Below, one piece after another: positions 52,098-63,310 of a stretch of DNA of 64,000 nt (positions are counted from its first letter, which is position 1; the number at the start of each line of letters is the position of its first letter). Under the pieces are notes generated by a model. It searched no databases, was not told where the DNA came from, and saw only the letters and a program-made list of their open reading frames with translations. The position numbers and the translations under genes are program-made. Source of the DNA: Methylobacterium sp. WL119 (lineage in GTDB: Bacteria; Pseudomonadota; Alphaproteobacteria; Rhizobiales; Beijerinckiaceae); NCBI RefSeq assembly GCF_008039875.1, contig NZ_VRUU01000004.1, forward strand, positions 62,001 to 126,000. Reading direction: 5' to 3'.

Positions 52098-53537
52098 ATG
52101 GCAAAGATCCACCAGACCTTCATCTGCCAGGCCTGCGGCGCGGTCTACAACCGCTGGCGCGGGCGCTGCGAGGCCTGCAATGGCTGGAACACGATCGTCG
52201 AGGAGACGCCGGGCGGCTCCGGGCCGCAATCGGGCCCGGCCGCGACCCGGCCCGGCCGGGCCCGCGGGCGGGTGTTTCCCCTCGAGGGCCTGACCGGCGA
52301 GGCGCGGGAAGCGCCGCGCATCCCCTCCGGCATCGGCGAGCTCGACCGCGTCACCGGCGGCGGATTCGTGCGCGGCTCGGTGATCCTGCTCGGCGGCGAT
52401 CCCGGCATCGGCAAGTCGACCCTGCTGATGCAGGCCTCGGCCGCGATGGCGAAGACCGGCGAGCGCGTCGCCTACATCTCCGGCGAGGAGGCGGTGGGGC
52501 AGGTGCGCCTGCGCGCCGAGCGCCTCGGGCTGTCGGGCCACCCGGTGGAGCTGGCGGCCGAGACCAACGTCGAGGACATCGTCGAGACCCTGTCGCAGGG
52601 GCGCCCGCCGGCACTGGCGATCATCGATTCGATCCAGACCATGTGGACCGAGACCGTCGAATCGGCCCCCGGCACGGTCACGCAGGTGCGCTCCTCCGCC
52701 CAGTCCCTGATCCGCTTCGCCAAGACCACCGGCACGGCGGTGATCCTGGTCGGCCACGTCACCAAGGACGGGCAGATCGCCGGCCCGCGGGTGGTCGAGC
52801 ACATGGTCGACGCGGTGGCCTCGTTCGAGGGCGACCAGGGCCACCATTTCCGCATCCTGCGGGCGGTGAAGAACCGCTTCGGGCCGACCGACGAGATCGG
52901 CGTATTCGAGATGACCGACATGGGGCTGGCCGAGGTGCCGAACCCCTCGGCGCTGTTCCTGGCGGGACGCGACCATCAGGCCGCCGGCACCGCGGTCTTC
53001 GCCGGCATGGAGGGCACGCGGCCCCTGCTGGTGGAGATCCAAGCGCTGGTCGCGCCCTCGTCGCTCGGCATGCCGCGCCGGGCCGTGGTCGGCTGGGACC
53101 CGAACCGGCTCTCGATGGTGCTCGCGGTGCTCGAAGCCCATGGCGGCATCCGCCTGGGCACGCACGACGTCTATCTCAACGTCGCGGGCGGCCTGCGCAT
53201 CTCCGAGCCCGCGGCGGATCTGGCGGTGGCCGCCGCCCTGGTCTCGTCGCTGTCGGGCGCGGTGCTGCCGCCGGAGACCGTGTATTTCGGCGAGATCGGC
53301 CTGTCCGGCGCGATCCGGCCGGTGGCGCAGGCCGGCGCGCGCCTCAAGGAGGCGCAGAAGCTCGGCTTCGCCAAGGCGATGACGCCGCAAGGGCGCGGCG
53401 AGACCACCGACCGCGCGCTCGCCACGGAGTCGCTGCGCCACATCGCCGACCTCGTGGCCGGCATCGCCGCGAACGGGCCGCGCCGGGTCGCCTCGGGCAA
53501 GCGCCGCCATGCGGCCCACGACGAGGATGCGGATTAG
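52098..53537 (+). CDS. radA: DNA repair protein RadA
   Basis: A 479-residue RecA-like branch-migration protein. It has an N-terminal C4 zinc finger (C10, C13, C24, C27), Walker A GGDPGIGKST near 98, the KNRFG motif near 258 typical of RadA, and a C-terminal Lon-protease-like domain (PAADLAVAAALVSSLSGAVLP). It starts 46 bases after alr. Confidence 0.96.
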   Translation: MAKIHQTFICQACGAVYNRWRGRCEACNGWNTIVEETPGGSGPQSGPAATRPGRARGRVFPLEGLTGEAREAPRIPSGIGELDRVTGGGFVRGSVILLGGDPGIGKSTLLMQASAAMAKTGERVAYISGEEAVGQVRLRAERLGLSGHPVELAAETNVEDIVETLSQGRPPALAIIDSIQTMWTETVESAPGTVTQVRSSAQSLIRFAKTTGTAVILVGHVTKDGQIAGPRVVEHMVDAVASFEGDQGHHFRILRAVKNRFGPTDEIGVFEMTDMGLAEVPNPSALFLAGRDHQAAGTAVFAGMEGTRPLLVEIQALVAPSSLGMPRRAVVGWDPNRLSMVLAVLEAHGGIRLGTHDVYLNVAGGLRISEPAADLAVAAALVSSLSGAVLPPETVYFGEIGLSGAIRPVAQAGARLKEAQKLGFAKAMTPQGRGETTDRALATESLRHIADLVAGIAANGPRRVASGKRRHAAHDEDAD

Positions 53538-53756
53538 GCGACCGGCTGAGCGCGGTTCTCAGGACGACCTGTGCCGCGCCGGCGGCTTGGGAAGGGCGGT
53601 GAAAGCCCGTCTGCAACCGGCGGGTTCCGGCGGCCGGCAGTCGCCACCGAGGGTGACGGCCGAGTTTGACCGCGATATAAGGCGCCCGCGGTCCAGGGGA
53701 GCCGCAGACCGCATCGCTTTCGTCGTGGCATCTCCCCATCCGATCCGAACCCGCAG

Positions 53757-54362
53757 ATGCCGTTTTCCGTCCTCGATCTCGTGGTGCTCGGCATCGTCGT
53801 GGTGTCCGCCCTGCTGGCGGCCGTCCGCGGCGTCACGCGGGAGGTGCTGGCGATCATCGCCTGGGTCGCCGCCGCCGCGGTGGCGTGGTCGCTCTATCCG
53901 ATGCTTCTGCCGACGGTGAAGCAGCACGTGACCAGCGACACCGTCGCCCTCGTCGCCTCGATCGCGGCGATCTTCCTCGGCACGCTGATCGTCGTCTCGA
54001 TCATCACGGTGAAGATCTCCGACGTGGTGCTCGATTCGCGCATCGGCGCGATCGACCGCTCCCTCGGCTTCCTGTTCGGCGCCGCCCGCGGCTTCCTGAT
54101 CTGCGTGATCGGCTGGGTGTTCCTGTCCTGGCTGGTGCAGGGCAAGGTGCCGACCTGGGCCGCCGAGGCGCGCACCCGGCCGATGCTGGAGAAGTCCGGC
54201 GACGCGCTGGTGGCGCAGCTGCCCGAGAATCCGGAAGGCTTCCTGAAGCAGTTCAAGAAGCCGAAGGTCGACACCCCGCAGAACGAACCTGTGGATGCAC
54301 CGGCCGAGACCGAGGTGCCCCCGCGCCAGACCACGCCGGCCATGCCCGCGCCGCGGCGCTGA
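53757..54362 (+). CDS. cvpA: CvpA family membrane protein
   Basis: A 201-residue protein with four membrane helices. FSVLDLVVLGIVVVSALLAAVRG and the family loop IGAIDRSLGFLFGAARGFLI are present. The C-terminus is Pro/Thr-rich and cytoplasmic. CvpA homologues lie before purF in many bacteria; colicin V production or envelope roles are described for E. coli. An AT-rich GATATAAGG near 53674 may be a -10 element. Confidence 0.88.
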   Translation: MPFSVLDLVVLGIVVVSALLAAVRGVTREVLAIIAWVAAAAVAWSLYPMLLPTVKQHVTSDTVALVASIAAIFLGTLIVVSIITVKISDVVLDSRIGAIDRSLGFLFGAARGFLICVIGWVFLSWLVQGKVPTWAAEARTRPMLEKSGDALVAQLPENPEGFLKQFKKPKVDTPQNEPVDAPAETEVPPRQTTPAMPAPRR

Positions 54363-54548
54363 GGGCGCGCGAAAGAAGGCCGGCTCGGCATATGTTGCCG
54401 CGGTGACCCTGACCTGCGTCCGGTCCGGCTTGGTTGCGATGCCGCGAGGCCTCAGATAACGCCTTGACGACGGCGCCGCGGGGCCGGCCGCGCGGACGCG
54501 GTCCGGGCAGCTTGCGGGCGGACGGCAACCAGGGATCGACCTCAGGCC

Positions 54549-56027
54549 ATGTCACACCGCGCCGTAACCGTGGATTCCGTGTTCGACCCCGAGACCGACG
54601 GCGATACGCTCCGCGAGGAATGCGGCGTCTTCGGCATCTTCGGGCATCCCGACGCCTCGGCGATCGTCGCGCTCGGGCTGCACGCCCTGCAGCACCGCGG
54701 CCAAGAGGCGGCGGGCATCGTCGCCTTCGACGGCGAGGTCTTCCATTCCGAGCGGCGCCCCGGCCTCGTCGGCGACTCGTTCTCGGACGGCGGCACGATC
54801 GCCCGGCTGAAGGGCCGCGCCGCGATCGGCCACGTGCGCTACTCGACCACCGGCGGCACCATCCTGCGCAACGTCCAGCCGCTCTTCGCCGAGCTGGCCG
54901 GCGGCGGCCTGGCGGTGGCGCATAACGGCAACCTCACCAACGCGCTCTCGATCCGCCGCGACCTCGTGCGCGACGGCGCGATCACCCAGTCGACCTCCGA
55001 CACGGAGGTGATCCTGCACCTGGCCGCGCGCTCGCGTAAGCCGCGGATCGTCGAGCGCTTCATCGATGCGCTGCAGGCGATCCAGGGCGCCTACGCCATC
55101 GTCGCGCTCACCAACAAGAAGCTGATCGGCGCCCGCGACCCGCTCGGCATCCGCCCGCTGGTGCTCGGCGAGCTCGACGGCCGCTACATGCTGGCCTCGG
55201 AGACCTGCGCGCTCGACATCATCGGCGCGAAGTTCGTGCGCGACGTCGAGAACGGCGAGGTCGTGGTGATCTCGGAGGACGGCATCGAGTCGATCCGCTT
55301 CGCCGACAAGGTGCCGATGCGGCCGTGCATCTTCGAGTACATCTACTTCGCCCGGCCGGATTCGGTGGTGAACGGCAAGAGCGTCTACGCCGTGCGCAAG
55401 AACATCGGCGTCGAGCTGGCCCGCGAGGCCGCGGTGCCGGCCGACGTGGTGGTGCCGGTGCCCGATTCCGGCGTGCCGGCCGCGCTCGGCTTCGCACAGC
55501 AGACCGGCATCCCGTTCGAGATGGGAATCATCCGCAACCACTATGTCGGCCGCACCTTCATCCAGCCGACCCAGTCGGTGCGCGAGCTCGGCGTGCGGAT
55601 GAAGCATTCGGCCAACCGGGCGGCGATCGAGGGCAAGCGCATCGTGCTGGTCGACGACAGCCTGGTGCGCGGCACCACCTCGGTGAAGATCGTGCGGATG
55701 ATGCGCGAGGCCGGCGCGGCGGAGGTGCACTTCCGCATCGCGAGCCCGCCGATCACCTATCCCGACTTCTACGGCATCGACACGCCGGAGCGCGAGAAGC
55801 TGCTGGCCGCCACCCACGACCTCGAAGGCATGCGCCGCTACATCGGCGCGGATTCGCTGGCCTTCCTCTCGATCCCCGGCCTGTACCGGGCGATGGGCGA
55901 GGCGGAGCGGATTGAGGCCTGCCCGCAATACACCGACCATTGCTTCACCGGCGACTACCCGACCGGCCTGACGGACCTCGCCATCGCCGGGCCAAAGCGC
56001 CTCGCGATGCTCGCCGAAGCGGACTGA
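54549..56027 (+). CDS. purF: Amidophosphoribosyltransferase
   Basis: A 492-residue first enzyme of purine synthesis. A 24-residue propeptide precedes the catalytic Cys25 in EECGVFGIFGH; the glutaminase N-terminal-nucleophile domain follows, and the phosphoribosyl-binding motif is IVLVDDSLVRGTTSV. Cys residues near the C-terminus (ACPQYTDHC) suggest the iron-sulfur-containing Bacillus-like type. Confidence 0.97.
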   Translation: MSHRAVTVDSVFDPETDGDTLREECGVFGIFGHPDASAIVALGLHALQHRGQEAAGIVAFDGEVFHSERRPGLVGDSFSDGGTIARLKGRAAIGHVRYSTTGGTILRNVQPLFAELAGGGLAVAHNGNLTNALSIRRDLVRDGAITQSTSDTEVILHLAARSRKPRIVERFIDALQAIQGAYAIVALTNKKLIGARDPLGIRPLVLGELDGRYMLASETCALDIIGAKFVRDVENGEVVVISEDGIESIRFADKVPMRPCIFEYIYFARPDSVVNGKSVYAVRKNIGVELAREAAVPADVVVPVPDSGVPAALGFAQQTGIPFEMGIIRNHYVGRTFIQPTQSVRELGVRMKHSANRAAIEGKRIVLVDDSLVRGTTSVKIVRMMREAGAAEVHFRIASPPITYPDFYGIDTPEREKLLAATHDLEGMRRYIGADSLAFLSIPGLYRAMGEAERIEACPQYTDHCFTGDYPTGLTDLAIAGPKRLAMLAEAD

Positions 56028-56037
56028 CCCCTCGCGC

Positions 56038-56787
56038 ATGACCGACACGAAGACCTCACTCGACGGACGCGTCGCCGTCGTCACCGGCGCGTCCCGTGGG
56101 ATCGGCCGGGCCGCTGCGCTGGCCCTGGCGGAGGCCGGCGCGCACGTCATCGCCGTGGCGCGCACGCAGGGCGCGCTGGAGGAGCTCGACGACGCGATCC
56201 GCAGGGTCGGCTCGAGCGCGACCCTCGTGCCCCTCGACCTGACCGACTACGACGGCATCGACCGGCTCGGCGCGGCGATCAACGAGCGCTGGAAGCGCCT
56301 CGACATCGTCGTCGGCAATGCCGGCATCCTCGGCAATCTCATGCCGATCGGGCACATCACCCCGAAGGTCTGGGGCCAGGTGATGGACGTCAACGTCACC
56401 GCGAACTGGCGGCTGATCCGCTCGTTCGACCCGCTGCTGCGGATGTCGGATGCCGGCCGGGCGATCTTCGTCACCTCCGGGGCGGCGGGCAAGTGCCGGG
56501 CCTACTGGGGGCCCTACTCGGTGTCGAAGGCGGCGCTCGAGGCGCTGGTGCGGACCTACGCCGCCGAGAACGAGACCACCAACGTCCGGGCGATGCTCCT
56601 CAATCCCGGCCCCCTGCGCACCGACATGCGCCGCGCGGCGATGCCGGGCGAGGACCCGGAGACGCTGAGGACGCCGGAAGACCTCGCCCCGCATTTCGTG
56701 CGGCTGGCGAGCCCCGCCTCGAGCGAAACCGGGCTGATCTACGACTTCCCCACCGATCGCACCGTGAGCCCGCAAGCGCCGCGCTGA
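56038..56787 (+). CDS. SDR-family oxidoreductase
   Basis: A 249-residue short-chain dehydrogenase/reductase. The cofactor motif TGASRGIG is near residue 18, NAG near 95, and the catalytic Ser (VTSGAAG) and YSVSK are present. Arg after Ser in the cofactor loop and ARTQ after the second strand suggest NADPH. It starts 10 bases after purF, a position often held by an SDR in alphaproteobacteria. The substrate is unknown. Confidence 0.9.
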   Translation: MTDTKTSLDGRVAVVTGASRGIGRAAALALAEAGAHVIAVARTQGALEELDDAIRRVGSSATLVPLDLTDYDGIDRLGAAINERWKRLDIVVGNAGILGNLMPIGHITPKVWGQVMDVNVTANWRLIRSFDPLLRMSDAGRAIFVTSGAAGKCRAYWGPYSVSKAALEALVRTYAAENETTNVRAMLLNPGPLRTDMRRAAMPGEDPETLRTPEDLAPHFVRLASPASSETGLIYDFPTDRTVSPQAPR

Positions 56788-56825
56788 GCGGTCGGGGCCG
56801 AGCCCGCACTTTTCCGGATATCCTG

Positions 56826-57947
<1,122 letters not shown>

Positions 57948-58036
57948 CGTCCTTCGCGCCGAAAAATGCGCCCTCGGGACCGCACTAGGCCCGCTCCCGC
58001 CCTATCTGCGCTCGGATCCTCCCGACGAAAGATGCC

Positions 58037-59161
58037 ATGAGCGCCCACAGCTACCGCTTCGGCATCGAAGAAGAGTATTTCCTGGCCGATGCGGAGACGC
58101 GCGGCACGCCGCGGCGCTCGGTCAAGCCGTTCCACGTCGAGGCGGCCGAGCGCTTGCCCGAGGCGGGGCGCGAGCTGCTGCAGTGCCAGGTCGAGGTCTG
58201 CACCCCGCCCGTCACCGCCTTCGCCGAGGCGCGCGACTCGCTCGCCCGGCAGCGCGGCGCGCTCGCGGACCTCGCCGCCGAGCACGAGCTGCTGATCTTT
58301 GCCGCGGGCACCCATCCGGTGGCCGACTGGTCGCGGCAACTGCCGACCAAGGGCGACCGCTACCGCGGCATCCTGCGCGACGTCGGCCTCGCCGGGCGCC
58401 GCAGCCTGATCTGCGGCATGCACGTCCACGTCGAGGTGCCGGACCCGGAGGCGCGGGTCGACCTGATGAACCGGCTGCTGCCGTTCCAGCCGCTGCTGTT
58501 CGCGCTCTCGGCCTCCTCGCCGTTCTGGCAGGGCAAGCCGACGGGGCTCACCGCCTACCGCCTGAGCGCCTTCGGCGAGCTGCCGCGCACCGGCCTGCCC
58601 GAGCTCTTCGCCGATGCCGCCGCCTATGCGCGCTACGTGCGGATCATGACGGAGGCCGGCTCGATCCAGGATGCGAGCTTCCTGTGGTGGTCGCTCCGGC
58701 CCTCGATCAAGTTCCCGACGCTGGAGCTGCGCATCGCCGACAGCTGCACGCGGCTCGCCGACGCGCTGACCATCGCCGCGCTGTTCCGCTGCCTCGTGCG
58801 CTGCGTGGTGCGCCGGCCGGACCTCAATGCCGGGCTCGACGGCGTCTCCCGGGCACTCGCCGACGAGAACCTCTGGCGCACCCAGCGCAGCGGCGTGGGC
58901 GCCGAGCTGATCGACGAAGCCCGCGAGGCGGCCCTGCCCTTCGCCGACGCCTTGGAGACGGTGCTCGACCTCGTCGCCGAGGATGCGGCGGCGCTCGGCT
59001 GCGCGGCCGAGGTCGCGCATGCGCGGACCATCGTCTCGGGCGGCACCAGCGCCGACGGCCAGATCGCCGCGTTCGAGGCCGCGCGAGAAGCGGGGCACAG
59101 CAACCGGCAGGCGCTGGACAAGGTGGTGGAATGGCTGGCGCGGACGACCCGAGGGGTGTGA
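58037..59161 (+). CDS. YbdK-type carboxylate-amine ligase (GCS2 family)
   Basis: A 374-residue ATP-dependent ligase of the glutamate-cysteine ligase 2 family: FGIEEEYFLADAETR at the N-terminus, CGMHVHVEVPDPEARVDLMNRL and FPTLELRIADSCTRLADAL. E. coli YbdK has weak glutamate-cysteine ligase activity; the physiological substrate is unknown. ATG 58037 follows AAAGATGCC without a strong ribosome-binding site. The stop overlaps the next gene as GTGA. Confidence 0.87.
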   Translation: MSAHSYRFGIEEEYFLADAETRGTPRRSVKPFHVEAAERLPEAGRELLQCQVEVCTPPVTAFAEARDSLARQRGALADLAAEHELLIFAAGTHPVADWSRQLPTKGDRYRGILRDVGLAGRRSLICGMHVHVEVPDPEARVDLMNRLLPFQPLLFALSASSPFWQGKPTGLTAYRLSAFGELPRTGLPELFADAAAYARYVRIMTEAGSIQDASFLWWSLRPSIKFPTLELRIADSCTRLADALTIAALFRCLVRCVVRRPDLNAGLDGVSRALADENLWRTQRSGVGAELIDEAREAALPFADALETVLDLVAEDAAALGCAAEVAHARTIVSGGTSADGQIAAFEAAREAGHSNRQALDKVVEWLARTTRGV

Positions 59162-60267
59162 GCGTGCCCTCGCCCGGCCGTATTTCGGCTGCGCCCGTTC
59201 GCGTCCTCTGCGTCGGCTATAGCGTCACAGAGCAGATCGGCTACGTGGAGCGGGCTGGCGACTGCGCCTCCTCTGACGGTGCCGACCTCGTTTTCCTCAA
59301 GTCTGGCTGGGGCGGGCACAGCGTCCACGCCATCGCCTACATGATCGACGAGATCCTCGACACGATCCCCTGCGATCGGGTCCTGCTGGAATTGTTCACC
59401 GACAACGTGCGCTACTACGATCGGAGGGCGCTGCGCTTCTATCTCGATCAGATCCTCGCGGCGACCGCCCGCCGCGGCCGGCCTGTGGCCTTCCTCAACC
59501 TGTATCAGAACGGGGTCAACTATGCGTCGGAGACGGTCGCCGGCCTCCTCGACGACTACGAGACCAGTTTCGGTATCCCGACCCTGGATCTCGCCCTGCC
59601 CCTGGCCAAGTCCGGCCCAGAGGAGCGTGCACTCTGGCTGAAGGACGGCACCCACGTGACTCCTGCCGGTGCCGATCTGTATGGCAGGCAGGTCTTTGAC
59701 TTCGTGCGCGGGCGTGGGTTCGGCGACGCCTACATCCGCCACTACCGCACGCTTCCTGGCCTGTTCGTGCCCCTCAAGCTCGCGACGACGCCGGACCGGT
59801 CTCGCCCTTTTGCGCTGTACCGAAACGGCATTCCGCTGCACTATGTGACGATCCCTGAAAAGACGTCGCTCTCGATCGATCTCGGGCGTACCGCCGACGT
59901 GCGCCCCGTAATGACCACCTACGGCCCCCTGAACGGGACACTACGCTTCTCGAGCCCATCCATCGAGCGGACCCGCGACGTGCTGCTCTACGACCGTTTC
60001 AGCTACTACGCGCGCTCGATCGTCATGAACGTGAACCTCAAGGGCATCCGAACCTTGACGTGCTTTCAGCTCGACATCGTGCCCGACATTGAACTCGCGA
60101 AGGGTGAGAAGAACACCGGGCCGCGGATGGGCTACGTCTCGCACGTATTCCTGCACCGCCGCCTGAGGCCGGCGGAATGGTTGCGCCATTACGGGCACGG
60201 CGCATGCTGGGCTGTGCATCGCATGCGATGCGCCCTCGCCCGCGTCGGAGGGAGAACCGGCGCGTGA
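59158..60267 (+). CDS. SGNH/GDSL-like hydrolase fold protein
   Basis: A 369-residue protein. The N-terminal domain resembles SGNH hydrolases: VRVLCVGYSVTEQIGYVE in the block I position (Ser kept, the usual Asp of GDS replaced by Tyr), LLELFTDNVRYYD as block III and LKDGTHVTPAGADLYG giving the Asp and His of block V. A C-terminal beta-rich part of about 150 residues (LPGLFVPLKLATTPDRSRPF onward) is unrecognised. No signal peptide is evident. GTG 59158 is chosen for its GTGA overlap with the ligase gene; GTG 59164 is possible. Codon use is less GC-biased than neighbours, suggesting a later arrival. Confidence 0.6.
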   Translation: MSVPSPGRISAAPVRVLCVGYSVTEQIGYVERAGDCASSDGADLVFLKSGWGGHSVHAIAYMIDEILDTIPCDRVLLELFTDNVRYYDRRALRFYLDQILAATARRGRPVAFLNLYQNGVNYASETVAGLLDDYETSFGIPTLDLALPLAKSGPEERALWLKDGTHVTPAGADLYGRQVFDFVRGRGFGDAYIRHYRTLPGLFVPLKLATTPDRSRPFALYRNGIPLHYVTIPEKTSLSIDLGRTADVRPVMTTYGPLNGTLRFSSPSIERTRDVLLYDRFSYYARSIVMNVNLKGIRTLTCFQLDIVPDIELAKGEKNTGPRMGYVSHVFLHRRLRPAEWLRHYGHGACWAVHRMRCALARVGGRTGA

Positions 60268-60268
60268 T

Positions 60269-61612
60269 CTACCCTTTGTCGAACGGGTTCGACGAGGTGC
60301 GCAGGGAGAGCCGGATCGGGGTGCCCGGCAGGGCGAACGCCTCGCGCAGCGAGTTCGTGAGGTAGCGGGTGTAGCTCTTCGGCATCGCGTTGAGCTGGTT
60401 GCCGAACAGGGCGAAGTGCGGCGGGCGGCTCTTCACCTGCGTGGCGTAGCGGATCTTGATGCGCCGGCCCGATACGGCCGGCGGCGGGTTGCGCTGCGTC
60501 GCCTCGGAGAGCCAGTCGTTGATCCGCGAGGTCGAGATGCGGGTGTCCCAGACCTCGGCCGCCTGCACCACCGCCTGCATCAGCTTGTCGACGCCGTCGC
60601 CGGCGAGCCCCGAGAGCGGCACCACCGCGACGCCGCGGACCTGCGGCAGCAGGCGGGTACAGTCCTCGCGCAGCGACTTGAGCAGGCCCGGCTGGTCGGC
60701 GACGAGGTCCCACTTGTTGAGGCCGATCACCAGCGAGCGCCCCTCGCTCTCGACGAGGTCGACGATGGTGAGGTCCTGCTTCTCGAACGGGATCGTGGCG
60801 TCGAGCAGCACCACCACCACCTCGGCGAAGCGCACGGCGCGGATGCCGTCCGAGACCGCGAGCTTCTCGAGCTTGTCCTCGATCCGGGCGCGGCGGCGCA
60901 TCCCGGCGGTGTCGTGCAGCTTGATCCGGCGCCCGCGCCATTCCCAGTCGAGCGAGATCGAATCGCGGGTGATGCCGGCCTCCGGGCCGACGAGCAGGCG
61001 GTCCTCGCCGAGCATCCGGTTGATCAGGGTCGACTTGCCGGCGTTGGGGCGGCCGACGATGGCGACCTTGAGCGGCTTGCCGCGCGGGTCGTCGTCGTCC
61101 TCGTCCTCGTCGGTCTCGGGCAGGGCTTCCTTCAGCGCCTCGTGCAGCTCGCCGATGCCCTCGCCGTGCTCGGCCGAGAACGGGATCGGGTCGCCCAGCC
61201 CGAGCCGGAACGACTCGTAGGCCCCGGCCATGCCCGCGCCGCCCTCGGCCTTGTTGGCGATGAGGATCACCTTGCAGCCGGCCCGGCGCACCAGCTCGGC
61301 GAAGGGCTGGTCGGCGGGCAGGATGCCGGCCCGCGCGTCGATGACGAACAGCACCACGTCCGCCTCGAGGATCGCGGCCTCGGTCTGCATCCGCATCCGG
61401 CCGAGCAGGGTGGCCGAATCGGCCTCCTCGAGACCGGCGGTGTCGATGATGCGGAAGTTCAGCCCGCCGAAGGCGACGTCGCCCTCGCGGCGGTCGCGGG
61501 TGACGCCGGGGCGGTCGTCGACCAGCGCCAGCTTCTTGCCGACGAGGCGGTTGAACAGGGTCGACTTGCCGACATTCGGCCGTCCGACGATCGCGACGGT
61601 CGGCAGTTCCAT
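60269..61612 (-). CDS. der: GTPase Der (EngA)
   Basis: A 447-residue 50S assembly factor with two tandem G domains (G1 GRPNVGKST near residue 8 and GRPNAGKST near 187), joined by an acidic linker ([11 protein letters not shown]), and a C-terminal KH-like domain. All G motifs are intact. The convergent upstream-strand gene ends only one base away. Confidence 0.96.
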   Translation of the reverse strand: MELPTVAIVGRPNVGKSTLFNRLVGKKLALVDDRPGVTRDRREGDVAFGGLNFRIIDTAGLEEADSATLLGRMRMQTEAAILEADVVLFVIDARAGILPADQPFAELVRRAGCKVILIANKAEGGAGMAGAYESFRLGLGDPIPFSAEHGEGIGELHEALKEALPETDEDEDDDDPRGKPLKVAIVGRPNAGKSTLINRMLGEDRLLVGPEAGITRDSISLDWEWRGRRIKLHDTAGMRRRARIEDKLEKLAVSDGIRAVRFAEVVVVLLDATIPFEKQDLTIVDLVESEGRSLVIGLNKWDLVADQPGLLKSLREDCTRLLPQVRGVAVVPLSGLAGDGVDKLMQAVVQAAEVWDTRISTSRINDWLSEATQRNPPPAVSGRRIKIRYATQVKSRPPHFALFGNQLNAMPKSYTRYLTNSLREAFALPGTPIRLSLRTSSNPFDKG

Positions 61613-61679
61613 GGGGTGGTCCGTTCTATGTTCGGTCGAGCCGCCGGGCTGGCCGGGCGGCGAAGGTCCGGAGAATGCC

Positions 61680-61718
61680 CAAAACCTCCGGTGCGAGCCA
61701 GTCGCGCCGGAGGTTTTG
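61680..61718 (-). terminator. Bidirectional-type intrinsic terminator
   Basis: CAAAACCTCCGG pairs with CCGGAGGTTTTG (12 bp), with an inner GCGA/TCGC stem and a 5-base loop, giving a 17-bp hairpin flanked by A and T runs. It lies just after the YfgM-like gene on the minus strand and before der. Confidence 0.85.
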
Positions 61719-61736
61719 GACTGGCGTGTCGAGCGA

Positions 61737-62447
61737 TCAGCGCGTGATCGGCGGCGGGGGCGCGGCGGGCTCGGGCTTCGCCTCGGTCACCGTCACGGGA
61801 CCGCCGGCGACCAGGGCGACGTAGACCTCGATGCGCTGGCGCAGGTTCTGCGGCGTCTCGGGGTCCATGTTGAGCTGGTCGAACCAGCGCCCGGCCTCGT
61901 CGTACTGGCCGTTCTTCAGGGCGGTCAGCCCGAGCATCTCGCGGGCGGTGAAGCGGAACGGCGTGCCGGCGGCCAGGCTCTGCAGGCTGGCGAGCGCGGG
62001 CGCCGGATCGGGCAGGTCGAGGCGGATCAGCGCCGCGCGGAGCCGCGCGAGGTCGCGCAGGCCGTCGCCGAGCGCCGTGTCGCCGGAGATCGCCTCGAAC
62101 GCGGCGGCACCCGCGGCCGGGTCGCGCTTGGCGGTCTCGGCGGCCGAGCGGAACTGGGCGAGCAGGCGGTAGCCGGCCGGCCCCTGCGCCTCGAGGGCGT
62201 CGAACGCCTTGTCGGCCTCCGCCACCTTGCCGTCGCGGGCCAGGCGGTTGGCCTCGTCGAACTGCTGCGAGGCGGCCTCGGCCGCGTTGCGCTGGCCCGT
62301 CTGCCAGTAGCGCCAGCCGCCGACGCCGGCGACCACCAGGATCGCCACCGCGATGATCACGCCGCTGTAGCGGCGCCAGATCTCGGCGACCTTGTCGCGG
62401 CGATAGTCTTCGTTGACCTCGCGGATGAACTCGTTGTTCTCAGCCAT
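61737..62447 (-). CDS. YfgM-like membrane-anchored TPR protein
   Basis: A 236-residue protein with a charged cytoplasmic N-terminus ([24 protein letters not shown]), one membrane helix at about 28-45 and a periplasmic tetratricopeptide-like region ([18 protein letters not shown]). The C-terminus is Pro-rich. It matches the YfgM/DUF2133 ancillary SecYEG-BamB family that is usually encoded next to der. Start ATG 62447. Confidence 0.85.
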   Translation of the reverse strand: MAENNEFIREVNEDYRRDKVAEIWRRYSGVIIAVAILVVAGVGGWRYWQTGQRNAAEAASQQFDEANRLARDGKVAEADKAFDALEAQGPAGYRLLAQFRSAAETAKRDPAAGAAAFEAISGDTALGDGLRDLARLRAALIRLDLPDPAPALASLQSLAAGTPFRFTAREMLGLTALKNGQYDEAGRWFDQLNMDPETPQNLRQRIEVYVALVAGGPVTVTEAKPEPAAPPPPITR

Positions 62448-62542
62448 CGTATCCCGGTCCGGCGCGCGAGCCGGACGACCTGAAGCGTCTCGATTGGCCC
62501 CGCGCCTAGCACGCGGGCGCCGGTTTGGCGACCGGGCGGCGT

Positions 62543-63148
62543 CTACGCCTGGCCCGGCCAGGCGTAGACGCCGATCAGGATCGGGTGGAGATACTTGCCG
62601 AACACGAACCAGGCGACGACGCCGACGACCACCGCGATCGCGTCGTTGCGCCAGCCCGCAGGGGCCGCGGCGCCCCCGTGCTGCGCGACGACCTGACCCG
62701 CCGTGAGCGCGCGGCGCTTGGCGCTGATCCGGGCGATCACCGCCCAGGCCAGGAACGAGCCGAACAGCAGGATCGAGCCGAGGTCGCCGTTGGCGAGCAG
62801 GTGCGCCGTCGCCCAGATCTTCACGGCGAGCAGCATCGGGTGCTTGGCCTTCGCCCGGATGTGGCCCGGCAGGTAGGCCGAGGCCAGCACGATGAAGGCG
62901 AGCAGCACCAGCACCAGGGACAGGTGGCGCGTCCAGACCGGCGGATCCCAGACCGGGATGTACCCGTCGACGCGATAGTTGTGGAAGCCGACACCGATCA
63001 GCACGAGGCCGAGGACCGAGAGCAGGGTGTAGCCGAGCTTGTACTTGCCCTCGCCGACTTGGCCGACGACCTCGGAGCGCTTGGCGCGCAGCATCGAGAA
63101 GGCGTGGGTGCCGAGGAACAGCACCAGCCCGAGGATCAGGATCAGCAT
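62543..63148 (-). CDS. NnrU family membrane protein
   Basis: A 201-residue integral membrane protein with about six helices. FLGTHAFSM near the N-terminus, VWDPPVWTRHLSLVLVLLAF and KHPMLLAVKIWATAHLLANGDLGSILLFG match the NnrU/isoprenylcysteine-methyltransferase-like family. NnrU was named from nitric oxide metabolism loci, but no such genes are here, so the role is unknown. ATG 63148. Confidence 0.85.
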   Translation of the reverse strand: MLILILGLVLFLGTHAFSMLRAKRSEVVGQVGEGKYKLGYTLLSVLGLVLIGVGFHNYRVDGYIPVWDPPVWTRHLSLVLVLLAFIVLASAYLPGHIRAKAKHPMLLAVKIWATAHLLANGDLGSILLFGSFLAWAVIARISAKRRALTAGQVVAQHGGAAAPAGWRNDAIAVVVGVVAWFVFGKYLHPILIGVYAWPGQA

Positions 63149-63310
63149 GGATGGGGACTCGGCTCGGGAGGATCGGGCCCCCGCACCGGCGGGAAGCCAT
63201 TCTGTAACGGTTCTGAACAGAAACTCCCGTGGTTTGTCCAGGCGCGCGACCGTCGTCCGTGCGCGCTCCTCGTCCAAGTGCGCTTTCGGCGCACCCATCG
63301 GTCTCGTCCC

